A stretch of DNA of 64,000 nt. Source: Gymnodinialimonas sp. 57CJ19. GTDB taxonomy: Bacteria > Pseudomonadota > Alphaproteobacteria > Rhodobacterales > Rhodobacteraceae. Of the stretch, positions 51,401 through 59,866 are shown piece by piece; the stretch's first letter is position 1; every line of letters starts with the position of its first letter. The translations under genes and the position numbers were made by a program. The stretch is taken from positions 372,001 through 436,000 of the forward strand of contig NZ_CP151587.1 in the NCBI RefSeq assembly GCF_038396845.1, in the 5' to 3' direction. The notes under the pieces are model-generated. The model saw only the letters and a program-made list of their open reading frames with translations. It was not told the origin of the DNA and searched no databases.

Positions 51401-52987
51401 CTAAACTCCCTGATCTTCGCGGATCATATCGGCGGCTTTTTCACCGATCATGATCGCGGGTGCATTGGTGTTGGAGGACACGACGCGCGGCATGATCGAG
51501 GCATCGGCAACCCGCAGCCCCTCGATCCCGTTGAACGCCAATCGCGGCGAAACCACGGCGCTGTCGCCCGGCCCCATGGCGCAAGTGCCCGCGCAATGAT
51601 GCGAGGTCTTGGAATGGGCGCAGATGAAATTGAAGTAATCCTCATCGGTGCGCACGTCAGGGCCCGGCAAACGCTCGGCCCGGATCATGTGGGACAGTGC
51701 GTCTTGGCCAAGGATTTTCTGCGTCAGTTTTAGGCCCCGAATGGACATCTCACGGTCCCGTGGGTCGGCGCAGTAGTTCGGATCAATCAACGGCGCTTTC
51801 GCCGGGTCGGCGCTGGCCAGCCGGACAGAGCCACGGGACCGGGGCCGCAGATAGCACGAATTCAGCGTCACGCCGCCATCGGGCATGGAGGCAACGCCCG
51901 CCTCGATCCCGGTCCCGAGGCCAAGGTGGAACTGCAAATCAGGGGACCGCGCGTCGGGGTCTGCGTACCAGAAGCCGCCGGTTTCAAACAGGCTGGACGC
52001 CACAGGCCCCTTGCGCGTCGTCAGATATTGCAGCCCCGCAAGAACGCTCAGGTGCGGTTTGGCGAAGCGGTCGTAGGTGTGGGGGCCGGAGACCTCGGCA
52101 ATGCAATAAAGGTCCAGATGGTCTTGCAGGTTGCTGCCCACCTGCGGCTGATCCAGCACCACTTGCAGCCCAAGTTCTTGTAGATGATCTGCGGGGCCAA
52201 TGCCCGACAGCTGCAACAACCGGGGTGAGCCAATGGCCCCGCTGGACAGCACCACTTCCCGGTCGGCGATCAGGCGGGTTCCGTCCATCATCTCGACCCC
52301 AGCGGCACGGCCATGGTCCACGATGATGCGGCGCACTTGCGCGCGGAGTTTCACCGTCAGGTTCTTGCGCCCCCGGTTCGGGTGCAAGAACGCCATCGCG
52401 GCCGAGGACCGGCGGGCGTTCTTCTGGGTGAGCTGATAGTAGGCCGCGCCTTCCTGAACCTCTCCGGTCACGTCTTCGTTGAACGGAATGCCCACCGCGC
52501 GGGCGGCCTCAAAATAGGCTTCACAGATCGGCAGGGGCGCGATGGGTTTTGACACCCCCAAGGGGCCGTCTTGTCCGTGGTAGCGGCCTGAAAAGGTGTC
52601 GTTCCCCTCGGACTTGCGGAAGTAGGGGAGGACATCTTCATAGCTCCACCCCTCGCACCCCAATTGCCGCCATTCGTCGTAATCCAGTGGGTGCCCGCGC
52701 GTGTAGATTTGCGCGTTGATCGCCGATCCGCCGCCGATCACCTTGGCCTGCGTATAGGTAAAAACCTTGCCCTGCATATGGGCTTGGGGAACCGTGCTCC
52801 AGCCCCAGGACCCGATGCCCTTGGTCATCTTGGCAAAGCCCGCAGGCAGGTGGAAAAACGGGTGGCGGTCGGACCCGCCGGCTTCCAGCAGGCAAACGCG
52901 GACATCGGGGTTTTCCGACAGCCGGGACGCGATGACAGAGCCCGCAGAGCCGCCGCCGATGATGATGAAATCGTAACCTTCAGCCAT
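51401..52987 (-). CDS. GMC oxidoreductase (choline-dehydrogenase-like)
   Basis: 528 residues. FAD-binding FIIIGGGSAGSVIASRLSENPDVRVCLLEAGG, GMC signature 1 GGSAINAQIYTRGHPLDYDEW, signature 2 VLSSGAIGSPRLLQLSGIG, C-terminal active-site HHCAGTCAMG and PAIMIGEKAADMI. No signal peptide; cytosolic. Oxidises alcohols or sugars with FAD and passes electrons to a quinone. It is the third enzyme gene of the operon, 9 nt from the SDR. Confidence 0.93.
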   Translation of the reverse strand: MAEGYDFIIIGGGSAGSVIASRLSENPDVRVCLLEAGGSDRHPFFHLPAGFAKMTKGIGSWGWSTVPQAHMQGKVFTYTQAKVIGGGSAINAQIYTRGHPLDYDEWRQLGCEGWSYEDVLPYFRKSEGNDTFSGRYHGQDGPLGVSKPIAPLPICEAYFEAARAVGIPFNEDVTGEVQEGAAYYQLTQKNARRSSAAMAFLHPNRGRKNLTVKLRAQVRRIIVDHGRAAGVEMMDGTRLIADREVVLSSGAIGSPRLLQLSGIGPADHLQELGLQVVLDQPQVGSNLQDHLDLYCIAEVSGPHTYDRFAKPHLSVLAGLQYLTTRKGPVASSLFETGGFWYADPDARSPDLQFHLGLGTGIEAGVASMPDGGVTLNSCYLRPRSRGSVRLASADPAKAPLIDPNYCADPRDREMSIRGLKLTQKILGQDALSHMIRAERLPGPDVRTDEDYFNFICAHSKTSHHCAGTCAMGPGDSAVVSPRLAFNGIEGLRVADASIMPRVVSSNTNAPAIMIGEKAADMIREDQGV

Positions 52988-52996
52988 GGGACCGCC

Positions 52997-53707
52997 TCAG
53001 AACTTCTGGATGGACAGGCCGCCATCCACGGGAATTTGCGCACCGGTGGCAAAGGCGAAATCGCCCCGCGCCAAGGGCACGACGACGTCGGCAATGTCGC
53101 GCGGCGCGCCCCAACGGCCCATGGGCACCATGTCGGGGATCGTGGCGTCGTAACGCGCGGCCACGGGGGCTGTCATGGGCGACTGGACGATGCCGGGGCG
53201 GATGTCGAAGACGCCGATATTGTGGGGCGCAAGACGCTCCGCAAAAGCTGTCGCCGCCATCGCCGTGGCCGCCTTGGAGATGCAGTATTCAACGCGTGTG
53301 GGGTTCAAGATTGTCGCGCTGACCGAGGTGATGAAGGTGATGGAGCGGTAAGGCTCCGCTGGCATATCCAGCATCCGTTTCGCCACCGCTTGCGCCAGAA
53401 AGATCGCGCCACGGGTGTTGACCTCTTGGCAGCGGTCGTAGCTTTCCGGCGTCATTTCAAGCATGTCACCCCGCACCATCGCCCCCACGCCCGCGTTGGA
53501 AATCAACGTGGTGATCGGGCCGACCGCATCCAGAAGCGCCGGGATCGCGGCGATGTCGCGCACGTCATGCTGGTGATAGCTGGCCGGGAACGGCAGCTCT
53601 GCCGAGGCCGCCTCGGAGGCGACCGCAATTTCCCACCCCGCCTTATGGAGGGCCGTGGCAATCCCAAGGCCGATGCCCTGCTGGCCGCCAGTGATAAGCG
53701 CTTTCAT
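52997..53707 (-). CDS. SDR oxidoreductase
   Basis: 236 residues. TGGQQGIGLGIA cofactor loop (TGxxxGIG), SNAGVGAMV, catalytic Ser in TFITSVSA, YCISKAA (Tyr and Lys present), and GAQIPVDGGLS. NAD(P)-dependent alcohol or sugar dehydrogenase. Overlaps the second GMC gene by ATGA. Works in the same oxidation path as the GMC enzymes, by position. Confidence 0.9.
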   Translation of the reverse strand: MKALITGGQQGIGLGIATALHKAGWEIAVASEAASAELPFPASYHQHDVRDIAAIPALLDAVGPITTLISNAGVGAMVRGDMLEMTPESYDRCQEVNTRGAIFLAQAVAKRMLDMPAEPYRSITFITSVSATILNPTRVEYCISKAATAMAATAFAERLAPHNIGVFDIRPGIVQSPMTAPVAARYDATIPDMVPMGRWGAPRDIADVVVPLARGDFAFATGAQIPVDGGLSIQKF

Positions 53708-55215
53708 GTCGTGCCCTTTCCAAGCCCTGTCGTGTCGCCGTTGGCGGACAGGGTCATCGCGAGGTGGTCCGCTTGGCGCAAGGCCAGCGCGGCAATGGTC
53801 AGCGACGGGTTCACCGCTGCCGAGGTCGGCAGCAAGGAGGCATCGCAGATGTAGAGGTTGTCGAGGTCATGGGCCTTGCCGAACGCATCGCAAACGCTGC
53901 GGTTTGGGTCCTTCCCGATCCGCGCCGTGCCGCATTGATGGGACGGCGTACGGCGATCAAACGCCCGCGACAGAACCACCGGGAAACCGATGCGCTTCAG
54001 GGTCGTCTTCAGCTTTGCTACCAGCGCCTGATGGGCGGCGAAGTTTGACCGTTTCCAGTCCAGCACGATATCGTCTCCGCGAAGGGTGACGCGACTATCG
54101 GGGTTCGGCAAATCCTCGGACATGGCGTAGAAATCAATCGCCCGGTCCGCGATCACTTTGGCCAGCGGTCTTGGTAAATTCGTTTGCGCGGCGAGGATGG
54201 GCGCGGAGACGCGCCCGAGGAGCTGCACATTCCCCAAGGGCGCGCCGTCAGGCCCGCCCGACAGATACCAATCGTTCAACTGCAAGGTCTTTTGATAGAC
54301 CGAGCGATTGCGCCGCGTGCTTAGCGCCAGCACCGCGCTGGCGTTGTGGTTCATGAAGTTGCGCCCCACCTGGTCCGAGCGGTTGGCCAACCCGTTTGGG
54401 TGCGCCTCGGAGGTCGAGCGCAACAGCAGTGCCGCCGTATGGACCGCCCCCGCTGCCAGCACGATGCGGGGTGCGGATAGCCGGCCCGCGGACGTCAGCA
54501 AGCCGGTGACACGGGTTCCTTCAACCTCGACCTGGCGGACCTCGACCCCGGTGCGCAGGGTCACGTTCGGGTGCGCCAGAGCCGCTACAAGGGCCGCGCT
54601 TTCGGCATCCAGCTTGCCGCCAGTGGTGTCGGGGAAGCCATCCCAAGGGGTGCGCCCCCGCTGCATCCAACGTTCCAGATCCACCGCCAACGGCAAGGGG
54701 GACGGATGCAGACCGGCGCGGCCAAGCCGCACGGCGAGGTCGGCGATGGCGGGTTCATGGGGGATCGGCGGAAACGCGTAATCCTGACGGGGCGGCTCTG
54801 TCGGGTCTTGGCCACTACGGCCCCGCACTTGGTAAAGCGCCTCGGCCCGCGTGTAGAATGGCGCGAGGTCCTCATAGCTGATCGGCCAACCGGGCGTCCT
54901 GCCGCCCATATGGGTGATCGGGCTGAAGTCCGCCTCACGGTAGCGCAGCATCACCGCGCCGTAGAATTTGGAGTTGCCGCCGACATAGGCGTAGTTTCCG
55001 GGATCGAAACGCGTCCCCTCTGGGGACAGCCAGGTCTCGTCCGGGCGGTAGTGGCCGGTTTTGAATACCGCCAGGGGATCGCGGGCCTCGGGGCAATCGT
55101 GCAGTAATTGCCCCCGCTCCAGGATCAACACGCGCAGGCCCGTCGCCGCCAGCCCCGCGGCCAGCGTCGCGCCCCCCATGCCAGAGCCCACGATGATGAT
55201 ATCGGCGTCGTTCAT
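53704..55215 (-). CDS. GMC-type oxidoreductase, 503 residues (second of the operon)
   Basis: Start ATG 55215 with AGG 6 nt before it; ATG 55221 is an alternative. FAD-binding ADIIIVGSGMGGATLAAGLAATGLRVLILERGQ, YVGGNSKFYGAVMLRYREADF, VLAAGAVHTAALLL, SHQCGTARIGKDP (active-site His) and CDASLLPTSAAVNPSLTI. This is the branch seen in pyranose or glucose 3-dehydrogenase-like large subunits. No small subunit (Tat-signal type) or cytochrome is in the operon. Oxidises the substrate brought in by the transporter. Confidence 0.9.
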   Translation of the reverse strand: MNDADIIIVGSGMGGATLAAGLAATGLRVLILERGQLLHDCPEARDPLAVFKTGHYRPDETWLSPEGTRFDPGNYAYVGGNSKFYGAVMLRYREADFSPITHMGGRTPGWPISYEDLAPFYTRAEALYQVRGRSGQDPTEPPRQDYAFPPIPHEPAIADLAVRLGRAGLHPSPLPLAVDLERWMQRGRTPWDGFPDTTGGKLDAESAALVAALAHPNVTLRTGVEVRQVEVEGTRVTGLLTSAGRLSAPRIVLAAGAVHTAALLLRSTSEAHPNGLANRSDQVGRNFMNHNASAVLALSTRRNRSVYQKTLQLNDWYLSGGPDGAPLGNVQLLGRVSAPILAAQTNLPRPLAKVIADRAIDFYAMSEDLPNPDSRVTLRGDDIVLDWKRSNFAAHQALVAKLKTTLKRIGFPVVLSRAFDRRTPSHQCGTARIGKDPNRSVCDAFGKAHDLDNLYICDASLLPTSAAVNPSLTIAALALRQADHLAMTLSANGDTTGLGKGTT

Positions 55216-55292
55216 GATCATCCTGTTAGATTTGGAACGTTCCAATTTCAAGCAAAAAATAGACCCGAGCGTCTCCACCCGGGTCCGTTCAT

Positions 55293-56408
55293 TCAGGCAA
55301 TGCGGTCTTCAGTCTTTGGGTCAAACAAGACGGCTTTGTCCATGTTCACCGCAAATTCAAACGGTTGGCCCGCGTGAACATCAGCGTCCGCCCGCATCCG
55401 CGCGATGCAATCCTTGCCGGAAAGCGTCGTGGACACGAAGGTATCAGCCCCGGCGGGTTCGGTGACGCTAACGGTATTGGTCATCGTCTGAATGTTGCGT
55501 GCATTGCGGTCGGCCCCTTCGGGATCCGTGATTGCCTCGGGCCGGATGCCGAGCATCACGTCGCTGTCGATGTAATTGCGGTAAGCCACCGGCGCGTCTT
55601 CGATCCGCAGGTGGATATCGGCCCCGTCAGCCCCCGCGAACACCGCTTGGATCACGCCGTCTTTCTCGATCAGACGCGCGTTCAGCACATTCATCGCGGG
55701 CGAGCCCATAAACGTCGCCACAAACAGGTTGGCGGGGTTGTCGTAGATCTCTTTCGGGGTGCCGAGTTGCTGCACGTAGCCGTCGTACATCACGGCGATA
55801 CGGGTGGAGAGGGTCATCGCCTCAATCTGGTCGTGGGTGACGTAGACGATGGTGGTGCCAAGCTTCTGGTGCAGCTTCTTGATCTCGGTCCGCATATCCA
55901 CCCGCAGCTTGGCGTCGAGGTTGGACAGCGGCTCGTCAAACAGGAACACATCGGGGTCGCGCACCAAAGCGCGGCCCATGGCGACACGCTGGCGTTGGCC
56001 GCCGGAAAGCTGGCCGGGCTTGCGGTCCAAGAGGTTCTCGATCTGCAACAGCTTGGCGACATCGGCCATGGCCGCGTCCCGCTCTGTCTTGGGGGTGCCC
56101 TGCATTTCCAGCCCGAAGGTGATGTTCTGGCCCACGGTCATGTTCGGGTACAAAGCATAGCTTTGGAACACCATGGCGATGTTGCGCTTGGAGGGCGTCA
56201 CATCGTTGACGACGCGGTCCTTGATCGAGATCTCCCCCGAGGTGATCCCTTCGAGCCCTGCGATCATGTTGAGCAATGTGGACTTGCCGCAGCCCGATGG
56301 GCCGACAAGGACAAGGAACTCTCCCTCCTGCACCTGGATGTCGACCTTATGCAGAACCTCCACCGCGCCGTAGGATTTGGTGACGTTATTGATGTCTAGA
56401 AAACCCAT
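55293..56408 (-). CDS. Sugar ABC transporter ATP-binding protein (UgpC/MsmK type)
   Basis: 371 residues. Walker [11 protein letters not shown]-loop [18 protein letters not shown], signature [15 protein letters not shown], Walker [13 protein letters not shown], then H-switch [13 protein letters not shown]-terminal TOBE-like regulatory domain (residues 240-370). Energises the two permeases upstream. Preceded by two perfect palindromes in the 77-bp gap to the permease gene. Confidence 0.95.
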   Translation of the reverse strand: MGFLDINNVTKSYGAVEVLHKVDIQVQEGEFLVLVGPSGCGKSTLLNMIAGLEGITSGEISIKDRVVNDVTPSKRNIAMVFQSYALYPNMTVGQNITFGLEMQGTPKTERDAAMADVAKLLQIENLLDRKPGQLSGGQRQRVAMGRALVRDPDVFLFDEPLSNLDAKLRVDMRTEIKKLHQKLGTTIVYVTHDQIEAMTLSTRIAVMYDGYVQQLGTPKEIYDNPANLFVATFMGSPAMNVLNARLIEKDGVIQAVFAGADGADIHLRIEDAPVAYRNYIDSDVMLGIRPEAITDPEGADRNARNIQTMTNTVSVTEPAGADTFVSTTLSGKDCIARMRADADVHAGQPFEFAVNMDKAVLFDPKTEDRIA

Positions 56409-56439
56409 GGATCAGGTCCTTTCAGTGATCGAGAGCACG

Positions 56440-56459
56440 GATTCTTCGTACGAAGAATC
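56440..56459 (-). promoter_or_regulatory. Perfect 20-nt palindrome 1 between permease and ATPase genes
   Basis: GATTCTTCGTACGAAGAATC is self-complementary over all 20 bases. As RNA it forms an 8-bp hairpin with GUAC loop. Lies 8 nt from the second copy. Confidence 0.9.
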
Positions 56460-56467
56460 GTCCCCCC

Positions 56468-56487
56468 GAATTTTCGTACGAAAATTC
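56468..56487 (-). promoter_or_regulatory. Perfect 20-nt palindrome 2, overlapping the permease stop
   Basis: GAATTTTCGTACGAAAATTC, same centre CGTACG as copy 1; it overlaps the permease stop codon (TGA at 56486-56488). Both copies share TTCGTACGAA. The four positions that differ between copies are all compensated. Confidence 0.9.
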
Positions 56488-57367
56488 ATCCCTTCACGCT
56501 GCCGGCCATGAGACCTCGGACGAAGTACCGACCGGCCACGATGTAGACGAGAAGAGTTGGCGCGGCGGCCATGATGGCGCCCGCGAAGTGAACGTTATAT
56601 TCGCGCACACCGGTGCTGGAGTTCACGAGGTTATTGAGCGCGACCGTCATCGGTGCGGCCCCGCCGGACGCGAAGGACGCGCCGAACAGGAAGTCATTCC
56701 AGATGTTGGTGAATTGCCAGATGCAGCAGACCGCGATGATCGGCCCCGACGAAGGCAACATGATCCGCCAGAATATCTGGAAGAACCCTGCCCCGTCGAT
56801 CTGGGCGGCGCGGACCAGCTCGGTCGGGAAGGCGGCGTAGTAGTTGCGGAAATAGAGTGTCGAGAAACCGATGCCATAGACCACATGGACCAAGATCAAC
56901 CCATAGGTCGTGCCAGAGATGTTCAGCAGTCCCAAGACACGTGCCATGGGGATCAGGACGATCTGGAACGGGATGAAGCAGGAAAACAGCAGCAGCCCAA
57001 AGACCCATGTCGCGCCCCGGAAATGCCACTTCGTCAGTACGTAGCCGTTCAGCGCCCCCGCGATGGTGGAGATCGCCACCGCCGGCACGGCCATCGCGAT
57101 GGAGTTGATGAAGTAGGGCCGAAGCCCCGTGGGTGACACGCCGATCTGGGCAGTGGACCAGGCGGACAACCACGGCTCGATCGTCCAGTTGCGTGGCAAG
57201 GACAGCATTCCGCCGCTGGTAATCTCATCCAGCGGTTTCAGCGAGTTCACCGCCATGATGAACAACGGCATCAGGTAGAACAGCGCGAAGAGCACCAGGA
57301 CAAGGTACAGGAACACCCGCGTTACCTTGGAGGACCGAATAACGGTATCGTTGGAAGCAATCGACAT
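56486..57367 (-). CDS. Carbohydrate ABC transporter permease (MalG-like)
   Basis: 293 residues, six membrane helices. EAA loop: ELVRAAQIDGAGFFQIFWRIMLP. N-terminus MSIASNDTVIRSSKVTRVFLYLVLVLFALFYLMPLF is typical of the second permease. Its start overlaps the end of the first permease by 1 nt. Inner membrane part of the importer. Confidence 0.94.
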   Translation of the reverse strand: MSIASNDTVIRSSKVTRVFLYLVLVLFALFYLMPLFIMAVNSLKPLDEITSGGMLSLPRNWTIEPWLSAWSTAQIGVSPTGLRPYFINSIAMAVPAVAISTIAGALNGYVLTKWHFRGATWVFGLLLFSCFIPFQIVLIPMARVLGLLNISGTTYGLILVHVVYGIGFSTLYFRNYYAAFPTELVRAAQIDGAGFFQIFWRIMLPSSGPIIAVCCIWQFTNIWNDFLFGASFASGGAAPMTVALNNLVNSSTGVREYNVHFAGAIMAAAPTLLVYIVAGRYFVRGLMAGSVKG

Positions 57368-58275
57368 CAGTTCTTCTCCCGCAGCTCTGCATAGAGGTAG
57401 GGCACCATGATCGCGGCGATGGTCATCAGCATGATCACAGCCGATGCTGCGCCGATCCCCATCTGGTTTCGCGTGAAGGTGTATTCATACATGAACAGGG
57501 CAGGCAGCCATGTGGAGGTGCCGGGCCCGCCGTCGGTCATTGCCACGACGAGGTCGTAGGATTTGATGGCGAGGTGCGACAGGATCACGAAAGCCGACAG
57601 GAACGCCGGGCGCAGTTGCGGCAGGATGATCCGACGGTACATCTGAAAGTTTGAGGCGCCGTCCATCTGGGCCGCTTTCAGGATTTCGTTGTCGATCCCG
57701 CGCAGGCCTGCAAGGAACATCGCCATCACAAAGCCTGACGACTGCCAGACGGCCGCGATCACGATGGTATAAATCGCCATGTCGCTGTCTTTGATCCAGT
57801 CGAATTGAAAGCTTTCCCACCCCCAGCGCTGCACCGTGACCTCTAGCCCAATGGCGGGGTCCAAAATCCATTTCCAGGCTGTCCCCGTCACGATGAAGGA
57901 CAGGGCCATGGGGTACAGGAAGATCGGGCGCAAAAGGCCCTCGCCCCGGATTTTCATGTCGAGGAAGATGGCAAGGAAAAGTCCGATGATCGTGCTGATG
58001 ACGATATAGAGGCCCGCAAAGATCCCCAGATTGATAATAGCCGTGTCCCATTGGCGCACCCGGAACAGACGCTCGTAGTTCTGAAAACCGACCAGATCGA
58101 AGCTCGGCAACATGCGCGAGCCGGTGAAGCTGAGGTACACCGTGAAGGCGATAAAGCCGTAGACGAACAGGACCATCACGGCGAATGACGGGGCGAGCAC
58201 GATCTTGGGCAGCCAGTTCTGCAGGCGTGTGCGGAAATCCGCGCCCCCAGATAGCATGGGATCGGTTGCGGCCAT
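57367..58275 (-). CDS. Carbohydrate ABC transporter permease (MalF-like)
   Basis: 302 residues from ATG 58275, preceded by AAGGAG at 8 nt. Six helices; EAA loop EILKAAQMDGASNFQMYRRIILPQLRP. Lies 102 nt behind the binding-protein gene; a hairpin occupies that gap. Confidence 0.94.
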   Translation of the reverse strand: MAATDPMLSGGADFRTRLQNWLPKIVLAPSFAVMVLFVYGFIAFTVYLSFTGSRMLPSFDLVGFQNYERLFRVRQWDTAIINLGIFAGLYIVISTIIGLFLAIFLDMKIRGEGLLRPIFLYPMALSFIVTGTAWKWILDPAIGLEVTVQRWGWESFQFDWIKDSDMAIYTIVIAAVWQSSGFVMAMFLAGLRGIDNEILKAAQMDGASNFQMYRRIILPQLRPAFLSAFVILSHLAIKSYDLVVAMTDGGPGTSTWLPALFMYEYTFTRNQMGIGAASAVIMLMTIAAIMVPYLYAELREKN

Positions 58276-58342
58276 GGAGCGTCTCCTTAGGTCAAACAAG
58301 AAGTTGCGGGCGGGCAGGAAACAGGAGGCGCCCGACGGGGAT

Positions 58343-58368
58343 GGACCGGCCCCGAAAGGGGCCAGTCC
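58343..58368 (-). promoter_or_regulatory. Hairpin between the binding-protein and permease genes
   Basis: Minus strand GGACTGGCCCC-TTTC-GGGGCCGGTCC, 11 pairs with one G-U, 10 nt after the stop of the binding-protein gene. No T tract follows, so it is more likely an mRNA 3'-end stabiliser or attenuator than a full terminator. Such hairpins raise binding-protein over permease yield in many ABC operons. Confidence 0.7.
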
Positions 58369-58377
58369 GGTTGGTGA

Positions 58378-59628
58378 TTATTGGTTCAGTTCAACCGCTG
58401 TGACCATTTCCTCTGCCGCAGTGGCGGAGTCGTACTCACCGTTGAAATGTGCCGTAATCACGTCAAACATCGCGTTCTGGATGGAGGGTGGGTTGGCGTG
58501 GCCGTGGGCCATGGACCCAAACAGACCGCCGCTTTCGCCAGCCGCTGCCAGATCGGCCATGGCCGCCTGACCGCAGGCATCGAAGGACGATGCGTCGATG
58601 TCGGTCCGTGCGGGCGCAGAGCCTTTGACCACGTTGAACGCGATCTGGAACTCAGGGCTCATCACGGCTGTTGCCATGGCAAGCTGGGATGCCTGATCGC
58701 CTTCGTCGTCCACGCCGAACATGGCGAATTGGTCCGAGTTGAACGTCACGGTGCCTTCGGTGCCGGGCACGCGGAAGCACTGGAATTCTTCGCCAGCGGT
58801 TTGACCGGCGTTGACGAATTCACCCTTCGCCCAGTCGCCCATGATCTGGAACAGCGCTTCGCCGTTGATCACCATGGCCGAGGCCAGGTTCCAGTCGCGG
58901 CCCGAGAAGTTGTCGTCAACGAAACCACGCAGGGTGGCCATCCGGTCGAAGGCTTCAACCATCTGCGCGCCGCCAAGCGCCTCGGGGTCGAGATCGATCA
59001 TGGAAGCCTGATAGAACTCTGGCCCGCCAACACCCATCACCATCGAATCGAAGACAGTGGCGTCTTGCCAAGCCTGACCGCCGTGGGCCAGCGCCGTGTA
59101 ACCGGCATCTTGCGCCGTCTGCATGGCCGCAACGAAGTCTTCCCACGTCTCGGGCTGCTCGATGCCGAGCTCTTCCATCAGCGCCGTATTGGCCCAAACC
59201 CAGTTGGTGGAGTGGACGTTCACCGGGGCTGCAACCCAATGGCCATCGTAGGTGGAGAACGCTTGCAGCGCCTCGGGCACAACTTCGTTCCAGTTCTGCT
59301 CTTCCGCCAGCGCGTCGAGGTTTGCCAGCGAGCCTTCCGCGGCCCAATCCTGGATCGAGAAGCCCAGCATCTGAACGGCGGTGGGGGCGTCGCCTGCGGT
59401 GACGCGGGCACGCAGAACGGTCATGGCGTCAGAGCCACCGCCGCCCGCAACGGGCATATCGGTCCAGCCGATGCCGCTGCCTGCCAGATCTTCGCGCAGA
59501 ACGTTCAACGCAGCGGCTTCACCGCCCGATGTCCACCAGTGCAGAACTTCAACCTCTTGCGCCATCACAGCGCTGGTCGAGAGCGCAACGACAGCGGCGC
59601 CCGTATAGAGTTTTTTCATCATGGTCAT
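58378..59628 (-). CDS. Sugar ABC transporter substrate-binding protein
   Basis: 416 residues from ATG 59628 with GGAGGAAATCG just before it. Signal peptide [23 protein letters not shown], cleavage before QEVEVLHWW. Family 1 extracellular solute-binding: [72 protein letters not shown]. First gene of the operon and the presumed specificity determinant. Resembles glucose/xylose/polyol binding proteins of GluSBP type, but the ligand cannot be read. Confidence 0.94.
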   Translation of the reverse strand: MTMMKKLYTGAAVVALSTSAVMAQEVEVLHWWTSGGEAAALNVLREDLAGSGIGWTDMPVAGGGGSDAMTVLRARVTAGDAPTAVQMLGFSIQDWAAEGSLANLDALAEEQNWNEVVPEALQAFSTYDGHWVAAPVNVHSTNWVWANTALMEELGIEQPETWEDFVAAMQTAQDAGYTALAHGGQAWQDATVFDSMVMGVGGPEFYQASMIDLDPEALGGAQMVEAFDRMATLRGFVDDNFSGRDWNLASAMVINGEALFQIMGDWAKGEFVNAGQTAGEEFQCFRVPGTEGTVTFNSDQFAMFGVDDEGDQASQLAMATAVMSPEFQIAFNVVKGSAPARTDIDASSFDACGQAAMADLAAAGESGGLFGSMAHGHANPPSIQNAMFDVITAHFNGEYDSATAAEEMVTAVELNQ

Positions 59629-59677
59629 TCGATTTCCTCCCAATTGACCGATCCCCCTCCCGGGGCTGTAAGAATTA

Positions 59678-59688
59678 AAACGTTACAA
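59678..59688 (+). promoter_or_regulatory. Operator-like site 1 (AAACGTTACAA) by the binding-protein gene
   Basis: AAACGTTACAA about 50 nt before the binding-protein ATG (59628). Inverse copy at 59805-59815. Half-palindromic with AACGTT centre, as in LacI-family operators. Confidence 0.6.
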
Positions 59689-59763
59689 ATCCGGTTCAAG
59701 TCAACCAGAAATTTCGACGCACACCCGCCAATCTCGCCGCATTGCGGCATATTTCATTGGCGT

Positions 59764-59780
59764 TTTCTGCATTGCAGAAA
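59764..59780. promoter_or_regulatory. Palindrome TTTCTGCA-T-TGCAGAAA
   Basis: Perfect 8-bp arms around one base in the middle of the divergent promoter region. Role unknown; may be a second operator. Confidence 0.5.
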
Positions 59781-59804
59781 TGACGAGCGCAGCAATCTGC
59801 ACTA

Positions 59805-59815
59805 TTGTAACGTTT
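59805..59815 (-). promoter_or_regulatory. Operator-like site 2 (AAACGTTACAA, inverted) by the LacI gene
   Basis: TTGTAACGTTT on plus strand, i.e. AAACGTTACAA on minus; about 52 nt before the LacI ATG 59867. The mirror placement with site 1 suggests repression of both divergent promoters by the same LacI protein. Confidence 0.6.
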
Positions 59816-59866
59816 GAAATCCTGCGTAATACAATGCGGAATGTGAACTTTGGGCGACCCTTCACG

